In this document: piece by piece, positions 58,798 through 64,000 of the stretch
How the letters are laid out: each line of letters begins with the position of its first letter
Numbering within the stretch: position 1 is the stretch's first letter
Assembly (NCBI GenBank): GCA_964615905.1
Contig: CAZTUB010000006.1
Span: forward strand, 186,001 to 250,000
Direction of reading: 5' to 3'
From: DATLMR01 sp964615905
GTDB taxonomy: Bacteria > Acidobacteriota > Blastocatellia > UBA7656
Length of the DNA stretch: 64,000 nt
Notes under the pieces: generated by a model
Told to the model about the DNA's origin: nothing
The model's database searches: none
What the model saw: the letters and a program-made list of their open reading frames with translations, nothing else
Translations under genes and position numbers: made by a program

Positions 58798-58809
58798 TCA
58801 AGTAGTAGT

Positions 58810-59790
58810 TCAGGCCTTTATGCGTGTTTGAAAGTAGTCGATGGTCCGGCTCAGGCCTTCGTCGAGCGAGACGACAGGTGTCCAGCCAAGGAGTTGCCGG
58901 GCTCGCCTTATGTCTGGCTGCCGCACTCTCGGATCATCGACAGGCAGGGGCTTATATTCGACCCGGCTCGCCTCGTTTGTTCTGGCTATTACCTTTTTCG
59001 CAAGCTCTATGACAGTGAACTCCGACGGGTTCCCTATATTGACTGGAAGATGGATATCCGCCGCTGCCGCCTCTGCTCCGTCCATGCTCGGCCCTGTATC
59101 AGGTTTCATCAACAAGCGGACAATCCCGTCTATCAGATCGCTTACATAACAAAATGACCTTGTCTGTAACCCGTCGCCGTAAACCGTCAGGCTCTCGCCC
59201 CTGAGCGCCTGCACAATAAAATTCGAAACGACGCGGCCGTCATCCGGGCGCATCCTGCTACCGTATGTATTAAAGATCCTTACTATTCGCGTATCCACTC
59301 CGTGATAACGGTGATAGGCCATCGTGATCGCTTCGGCAAACCGCTTCGCTTCGTCGTAAACGCCGCGCGGCCCCACAGGGTTTACGTGCCCCCAGTAGCC
59401 TTCAGGCTGTGGGTGCACCTGCGGGTCGCCGTAGACCTCTGAGGTCGAGGCAAGGAGAAACCGAGCCCCCTTCTCTTTTGCAAGCCCTAGCGCTTTGTGC
59501 GTGCCCAGGCTTCCCACCTTTAGCGTCTGGATCGGCAGGTGTAGATAATCTATCGGGCTAGCTGGCGACGCAAAATGTACGACCGCATCGAGCGCACCGG
59601 ATACGTGCAGGTATTCGGTCACGTCCTGTTTAACAAACTTGAAGCGCTTGTTACCTAACTGGTGCTCGATGTTTGCCGCGCTCCCCGTCAGCAGGTTGTC
59701 AAAAACGATTACGTCGCAATCGTCTCCTACAAGCCTGTCAACCAGATGCGACCCTAAAAACCCCGCGCCCCCTGTGATAAGTATCTTCAT
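58810..59790 (-). CDS. uxs: UDP-glucuronate decarboxylase (UDP-xylose synthase)
   Basis: 326 residues of an extended short-chain dehydrogenase: GGAGFLGSHLVDRLV (about 7-21), HFASPASPIDY, STSEVYGDP with the Ser/Thr, and NPVGPRGVYDEAKRFAE with the YxxxK pair (about 143-147), which is the UXS signature. It converts UDP-glucuronate to UDP-xylose. Downstream of the aminotransferase gene (52 bases) and upstream of ugd (111 bases), it completes the route UDP-glucose to UDP-xylose for surface polysaccharide synthesis. Confidence 0.92.
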   Translation of the reverse strand: MKILITGGAGFLGSHLVDRLVGDDCDVIVFDNLLTGSAANIEHQLGNKRFKFVKQDVTEYLHVSGALDAVVHFASPASPIDYLHLPIQTLKVGSLGTHKALGLAKEKGARFLLASTSEVYGDPQVHPQPEGYWGHVNPVGPRGVYDEAKRFAEAITMAYHRYHGVDTRIVRIFNTYGSRMRPDDGRVVSNFIVQALRGESLTVYGDGLQTRSFCYVSDLIDGIVRLLMKPDTGPSMDGAEAAAADIHLPVNIGNPSEFTVIELAKKVIARTNEASRVEYKPLPVDDPRVRQPDIRRARQLLGWTPVVSLDEGLSRTIDYFQTRIKA

Positions 59791-59842
59791 GTAGATGCCT
59801 GTCTCAACGATCCTCGAATATTGCGCCGGCTAACAACATCGC

Positions 59843-60979
59843 TCACGAGTAAAACGACTTCACCTGCTCCACGATATAGTCGATCTCTTCTTCGCCTAGT
59901 TCCGGGTATACGGGGATTGCAAGCACCTCCTTTGAGGCCAACTCCGATTCGGGCAAATCTCCCTCCTTATACCCAAGGTCTTTGAAACAGTTTTGCAGGT
60001 GGAGAGGCAGCGGGTAATAGATCTCCGTCCCGATTCCCCGCTCAGCGAGGAATGATTTGAGGCCGTCCCTCTGCTCGACCCTTATAACGAACTGGTTATA
60101 GACGTGGCGGGCCCAGTCCATCGCCATAGGCAGCTTTACCTTTTCGCTTTCGACAAGCCCGGAGTCTTGAAACTTCCTTATATAGATTTGCGCATTGGCC
60201 CTGCGTGCCTCTGCCCACTCGTCGAGATAGTTAAACTTCACACGCAGGATAGCCGCCTGTAAAGAATCGAGCCTGCTATTGATCCCGACGTAATCGTGAA
60301 AGTATTTGTTCTTGGCCCCATGAGCCCTGAGCACTCGCAGTCTCTCCGCCAGTGCCGCGTCATTCGTTGTGAGCATGCCGCCGTCACCGGCCCCGCCGAG
60401 GTTCTTCGAAGGATAGAAACTGAATGCGCCGATAGCCCCGAGGCTCCCGGCGCGCCGCCCCCTGTACTCTGCCCCGATAGCCTGCGCGGCGTCTTCTATG
60501 ACTGCGATTCCTCGCTCGCTCGCCGCTTCATTGATCGCGTCCATGTCCGCGCACTGGCCAAAAAGATGTATGGGCATAATCGACCTTGTCCGTTCCGAGA
60601 TCGCCTCGCGCAACCGCCGCGTATCGATATTAAAAGTGCCTGGCTCTATGTCGACGAATACGGGCCGTGCCCCCAACCTGACCACAGACCCTGCGGTAGC
60701 AAAGAAAGTGAAAGGCGTGGTGATAACTTCATCCCCCTGCCCAACTCCGCACGCCATCAAAGCGAGCAGCAGTGCGTCCGACCCTGACGCGCAACCGACA
60801 CCGTGGGCCGCGCCGCAATAGCTGGCTATCTCGCGCTCAAACGCGGCCACCTCCGGCCCCAATATCAATTGCTGACTCTCCAGTACGCCTTCAATCGCCG
60901 CGCGAACTTCGTTCGCTATCTTCGCATGCTGCGCCTTCAAATCGAGCATGGGAATTTTCATCTGTTTTTTTACGCTCAT
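59843..60979 (-). CDS. DegT/DnrJ/EryC1-family sugar aminotransferase
   Basis: 378 residues, PLP-dependent. The cofactor Lys is in FSFYPSKNLGGAGDGGML (about 190), with GVGCASGSDALLLALMACGV early and NSRLDSLQAAILRVKF and GTEIYYPLPLHLQ later, as in nucleotide-sugar 3- or 4-aminotransferases. ATG 60979 is preceded by AAAGGA; Met 7 is an alternative. With UDP-glucuronate/UDP-xylose genes in the same transcript it may aminate a 4-keto pentose or hexose. A sigma-70 promoter is at 61055-61026. Confidence 0.9.
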   Translation of the reverse strand: MSVKKQMKIPMLDLKAQHAKIANEVRAAIEGVLESQQLILGPEVAAFEREIASYCGAAHGVGCASGSDALLLALMACGVGQGDEVITTPFTFFATAGSVVRLGARPVFVDIEPGTFNIDTRRLREAISERTRSIMPIHLFGQCADMDAINEAASERGIAVIEDAAQAIGAEYRGRRAGSLGAIGAFSFYPSKNLGGAGDGGMLTTNDAALAERLRVLRAHGAKNKYFHDYVGINSRLDSLQAAILRVKFNYLDEWAEARRANAQIYIRKFQDSGLVESEKVKLPMAMDWARHVYNQFVIRVEQRDGLKSFLAERGIGTEIYYPLPLHLQNCFKDLGYKEGDLPESELASKEVLAIPVYPELGEEEIDYIVEQVKSFYS

Positions 60980-61025
60980 TCAGCCGGTCCTTTCTTAAAC
61001 AACCCCTGGCAGCCTAAAGGAGTTC

Positions 61026-61055
61026 ATCATATCTTGAATAAACTGATCCCGTCAA
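61026..61055 (-). promoter_or_regulatory. Sigma-70-type promoter of the nucleotide-sugar operon
   Basis: Minus strand TTGACG (61055-61050), 18-bp spacer, TATGAT (61031-61026); the start site would be near 61018, about 40 bases before the aminotransferase gene. The rest of 60980-61390 has a terminator (61321-61352) and no supportable gene. Confidence 0.65.
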
Positions 61056-61320
61056 AGTTGTTAGCCTTCTCTTCTCATTTAACAAAATTCGATATGATCT
61101 GCTGACAAAAATTGTGACGCTTTCACCGCCCTTTATGACCCGCCATATTTCGACCGGTGCTATTTCAACATTTAGCGGTGCTCGTGCTCTTTCAAGACTC
61201 TGGCACCACCCTTGCTCTTATCTATGCCGAGCTTCGAAAACAACGGAAGGGCTGAAACATTCAGGGCAACGGGGGCTGCGCTGATTGTTTCGGCCCTTCT
61301 CTATTTTTGCCGTCAACATG

Positions 61321-61352
61321 AAAAAAGCGCCTCTCATATCTCAAAGAGGCGC
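61321..61352 (-). terminator. Terminator of the lytic transglycosylase gene
   Basis: Minus strand GCGCCTCT (61352-61345), 10-nt loop, AGAGGCGC (61334-61327), then TTTTTT: a typical rho-independent terminator about 40 bases after the stop. Confidence 0.88.
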
Positions 61353-61390
61353 TCTCCTGCTTGTAAATTCCTTTTGAATGAGAGGACCAC

Positions 61391-62674
61391 TCAGTCCTCT
61401 TTCATCTCCTTGAACCCTTCGACATCTCTGGCCACGAAATAATCGTTTATCCAGTGGTACTGGCGAACGTACTTGCTCGTCTCGGACATAAAGATGGGCT
61501 GCGAGTAGCTCTTCAGAACATACTTCGTCCGCGTGCGCCCCCTTCGCGTCTTCACCTTGACGGGCACCTTTTGCGTAACGGTCTTGGTCGGGCGGCGGCC
61601 CGCTTCAGGTTCTTCCATCCAATCCTGCTCGCCGTGTGCGAGCGCCGACAGGACTCGCCCGACGCCGCCGTTATATGCCGCAGCAAGATAAGGCCCTATC
61701 TTGTCTGCGGGAATGTCTTGCTTGCTGCGGATCGTCTGCCAGTCGGCATCGCATAAAAGGACCTGTGCTATAACCGCGTTGACCGGGTCGGCCATGCCGA
61801 TTGCAAACGACGGCTGTAGCCTCGCCGAAGGGTAGCGGTTCATGATAAGCGTGTATGTCGACGGGATCATCTGAACAAGCCCGCGCGCGCCGGCAGAGCT
61901 GACAGAGTAAGCGTAGGCCTTCTCGCGGTTCGTCGCCACAATCGTAAGCACCTGCTCGACGAGCGGCCTGGCAAGCCCCGATGTCTTGAAGAGGCTGGGG
62001 TCGATGTGCTCGTTCATGAGCAATACTGTGAGCACATCCTTTCTGACTACGTCCGTGATCTTCCTGCCTGGAAAGGCGCGCGAGTACACGTTCAGGTCTC
62101 TAAGCCTATCGTATGCCTTGTCAATAAATTCCGACTGTACCTTTATCCCCTGCGCGATAATTTCAGGAGTCGCGATCTCGGCCGAGTAGGGGGTGTAGAC
62201 CGTTTGAAGAACTTCAGGGCCTGGACCGAATCTCGCCCCTTCGTTCAACACAGGGTATTTGACGGCAAGCACCTTCCCGCCCACCGGCGCGATGACTGAG
62301 ATGTCCGAGTTTATCCCGTTATCACGCCTGACGTTTAGGACGAAGCCCTCGGAAACCAACTCAAGCCCTTTATCCAGCTTGACGGCGCGTGCAACACGAA
62401 TATCGCCCGTCGGGTCCATCACGGCTATCGCCATCTCCCGGCCCGTGATCCCTATGACGGGAACGTCCTCGTATTTTTTTCGACCGACTTTTACTCGCCG
62501 TGTGCCGACTGTCCCTTGGCGAACGGCGACCGTCTCGGATGCAAGCATGCTGCGCGCTTGCTCTATCCGCCCAATAAGACCTTCACCCTTTGCTCGCAAA
62601 TAATTCGGCTTGTCTACTTGCTTGAAGCTCGTGGTGGAGACAACGATCAGAAAGCACACAAATATTCTTAACAT
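61391..62674 (-). CDS. Lytic transglycosylase-like protein (SLT domain)
   Basis: 427 residues with a signal peptide (about 1-17, LRIFVCFLIVVSTTSFK). The first 220 residues are an all-beta/mixed region of unknown type. The SLT domain begins near 245: the probable catalytic Glu is in NREKAYAYSVSSAGARGLVQ, followed by MIPSTYTLI, VNAVIAQVLLCDADW and YLAAAYNGGVGRVL, the usual lysozyme-like landmarks; Glu lies one residue closer to the SSAGA motif than usual. It should cleave peptidoglycan in the periplasm. It is divergent from the MscS gene. Confidence 0.82.
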   Translation of the reverse strand: MLRIFVCFLIVVSTTSFKQVDKPNYLRAKGEGLIGRIEQARSMLASETVAVRQGTVGTRRVKVGRKKYEDVPVIGITGREMAIAVMDPTGDIRVARAVKLDKGLELVSEGFVLNVRRDNGINSDISVIAPVGGKVLAVKYPVLNEGARFGPGPEVLQTVYTPYSAEIATPEIIAQGIKVQSEFIDKAYDRLRDLNVYSRAFPGRKITDVVRKDVLTVLLMNEHIDPSLFKTSGLARPLVEQVLTIVATNREKAYAYSVSSAGARGLVQMIPSTYTLIMNRYPSARLQPSFAIGMADPVNAVIAQVLLCDADWQTIRSKQDIPADKIGPYLAAAYNGGVGRVLSALAHGEQDWMEEPEAGRRPTKTVTQKVPVKVKTRRGRTRTKYVLKSYSQPIFMSETSKYVRQYHWINDYFVARDVEGFKEMKED

Positions 62675-62845
62675 TCCCAGTTCCCCGCTTGTTAAAATGC
62701 TACATGTAAATAGTAACAGCCGCCCCTGCCCGTCTCAATAATTATTATTTACGGCAACACAATCGTAATAACTCTTGCTTGCGCTCGCGGGCTTAAAACT
62801 ATACCTTCATCATTTCGAACTTAACTTATCGCCGGAGGAGAGCAG

Positions 62846-63625
62846 GTGTTCGCACAGCTCTTGGACGAGCTAAAAGCCAAAGCCATACAGTACGCGCCCG
62901 GTTATGCGCAGGCGCTGATAATCATTCTGCTGGGGTTCGTCTTCGCGCGCCTTGCGCGGAAGTGGATCGGCGCTGTCATCGACCGCAGCCGCATCGGCAA
63001 CGACCTTCTTCTGAAAGTCTTTTTTCTCCGCGTCGTCTCTGTCTCAATCATCATAATCGCGGTCATCTCAGCCTTGAGCCAGATAGGCTGGGACGTGCAG
63101 ACCTTTATCGCCGGTCTGGGCATCACGGGCCTGATCCTCGGATTCGGGTTGAAAGACGTTCTTTCAAACTTCGCGGCGGGGTTGCTGTTGCTGATCTATA
63201 GGCCGTTCACGGCCGGCCAGTTGATCGAAGTCGAAGGGGCAAAGGGCGTCGTCCAGGAGCTGACAATCGTCAATATGGAGATGGACACCACGGACGGCGT
63301 CCGCGTCATCATGCCGAACTCCAAAGTCTGGGGGGCAAAGATCATCAACTTTTCGAAGAGCGTGAGACGGCGAATCGAGCTTCAAATCAGAGTCAGGGAC
63401 GAAGACGCGGCCGTCGCCATAAAAGCGATACTTGAAGGGATAAAAGCCGACCCGCGAATCCTTTCGACGCCCGGCGCTGTCGTCCGCGTCGATAAGATAG
63501 CCGACAACGCCGCCATCCTTGTGCTTCGGGCGTGGACCTCTCCCGGAGACTTTGAAGAGGCGAGCGGCGACCTCTACCTCAGCTTGGAAGATGCACTCAC
63601 GCGCGCAGAGGTACAGCTTCTTTAG
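62846..63625 (+). CDS. mscS: Small mechanosensitive channel, MscS family
   Basis: 259 residues from GTG 62846 with GGAGGAG upstream. Three membrane helices are visible (about 17-37, 53-77 and 84-108), the third being the pore helix rich in Gly/Ala (TFIAGLGITGLILGFGLKDV, then LSNFAAGLLLL). The MscS beta domain follows (RPFTAGQLIEVEGAKGVVQE, VIMPNSKVWGAKIINFS). It opens under membrane tension to release solutes. A terminator follows 40 bases after the stop. Confidence 0.93.
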   Translation: MFAQLLDELKAKAIQYAPGYAQALIIILLGFVFARLARKWIGAVIDRSRIGNDLLLKVFFLRVVSVSIIIIAVISALSQIGWDVQTFIAGLGITGLILGFGLKDVLSNFAAGLLLLIYRPFTAGQLIEVEGAKGVVQELTIVNMEMDTTDGVRVIMPNSKVWGAKIINFSKSVRRRIELQIRVRDEDAAVAIKAILEGIKADPRILSTPGAVVRVDKIADNAAILVLRAWTSPGDFEEASGDLYLSLEDALTRAEVQLL

Positions 63626-63660
63626 CTCTCAATCAGGGCTTCACCACAATACTGCTGCCA

Positions 63661-63692
63661 TAAAAAAAGGCGGGTCCGAGCCCGCCTCTTTT
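63661..63692. terminator. Bidirectional terminator between mscS and ccsA
   Basis: AGGCGGG (63668-63674), 6-nt loop, CCCGCCT (63681-63687), preceded by seven A and followed by CTTTT. It serves both convergent genes. Confidence 0.85.
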
Positions 63693-63710
63693 CGTTTCGC
63701 TGGCCGCCGT

Positions 63711-64000
63711 TCAAGCGTATGAGTGAAGACCGGGCAGCAGGTAGCTCACGCCAAGCCACGTAAAAATGACAAGCGCGAACCCGAGCAGCGCAAAGTACGC
63801 GCTCTTTCTCCCGCGCCAACCGTGCGAGATTCGCGTGTGGAGGAAACCTGCGTAAGCCATCCAGGCGACGAGCGCCCCGACCTCTTTCGAGTCCCATCCC
63901 CAGTACCTGCCCCACGACTCGTTTGCCCACACGGCGCCTGTGATCAGAAGAAGCGAAAGCAGCGGGAACGCTACGCCCACCGTGCGGTAGAGCATGCCGT
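63711..64000 (-). CDS. ccsA: CcsA/ResC-type cytochrome c assembly protein (C-terminal part)
   Basis: Only the last 96 or so codons are in the window; the gene continues past 64000. The visible part has the motif WANESWGRYWGWDSKEVGAL, the Trp-rich WWD-type haem-handling signature of CcsA/CcmF-type proteins, then VAWMAYAGFLHTRIS and a final membrane helix (SAYFALLGFALVIFTWLGVS). CcsA with CcsB forms the system II haem lyase for c-type cytochromes. The Met at 63995 is internal, not the start. Confidence 0.88.
   Translation of the reverse strand, partial: GMLYRTVGVAFPLLSLLLITGAVWANESWGRYWGWDSKEVGALVAWMAYAGFLHTRISHGWRGRKSAYFALLGFALVIFTWLGVSYLLPGLHSYA

Noticed and set aside
1..64000. CRISPR arrays, rRNA genes, intact tRNA genes and complete insertion sequences
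   Set aside because: I looked for regularly spaced repeats, rRNA segments, cloverleaf sequences and transposase genes with terminal repeats and saw none; the only tRNA sequences are the two fragments.

Overview
The window looks like the chromosome of an acidobacterium, most likely class Blastocatellia. This rests on moderately high GC, a VWFA-related protein of the type abundant in Acidobacteriota, large FG-GAP and Ycf48-like secreted proteins, a multi-PAS/GAF hybrid kinase and a Bacillus-like fatty-acid oxidation operon. No 16S rRNA or ribosomal marker is present, so the placement is an inference.

Positions 1-14489 are accessory DNA: two integrative elements in tandem at the 3' end of a tRNA-Phe(GAA) gene. 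Element 1 (1-7640, left end outside the window) has a phage-type switch (Cro-like and CI-like genes around one operator with face-to-face promoters), an ImmA-type metalloprotease, a membrane-anchored OB-like protein, a tyrosine integrase, and a leftward set of small genes that includes a DUF6745-like protein with a long Ala-rich repeat and a zinc-ribbon gene broken by a perfect inverted repeat. Element 2 (7641-14489) has a BglII/BstYI-like restriction-modification pair, five very tightly packed small genes (J-domain protein, two related coiled-coil proteins, two Cys-pair proteins), an excisionase-like gene, a gene of unknown role and a second integrase. Each right end is a 46-nt tRNA-Phe 3' fragment.

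Positions 14490-29055 hold exported proteins of unknown role, a hybrid histidine kinase, a NorD-like VWA protein and a compact five-gene operon: CmcI-like methyltransferase, family 2 glycosyltransferase, PIG-L/BshB1-like deacetylase, GNAT acyltransferase, and a 701-residue protein resembling SelO pseudokinases with a changed active-site motif. That operon is the best candidate here for an undescribed pathway.

Positions 29089-40783 form a fatty-acid degradation block: a TetR-family FadR-like regulator with a Bacillus-type FadR operator, acyl-CoA synthetase, FadN-, FadA- and FadE-like enzymes, then an MBL hydrolase, a second acyl/aryl-CoA ligase and a Ycf48-like protein.

Positions 40878-53019 hold an FG-GAP surface protein, an enhancer-binding protein in which an IS630-transposase-like HTH is fused to TPRs and a sigma-54 AAA+ domain, a secreted protein, and a histidine kinase/NtrC-type regulator pair behind a candidate sigma-54 promoter. 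The kinase has a degenerate ATP-binding region.

Positions 53056-64000 hold a lipoprotein, an MBL hydrolase, a low-GC acyl-CoA dehydrogenase/XdhC pair that looks acquired, a VWFA-related protein, a nucleotide-sugar set (DegT aminotransferase, UDP-xylose synthase, UDP-glucose dehydrogenase), a lytic transglycosylase, an MscS channel and the end of a CcsA-type cytochrome c assembly gene cut by the window edge.
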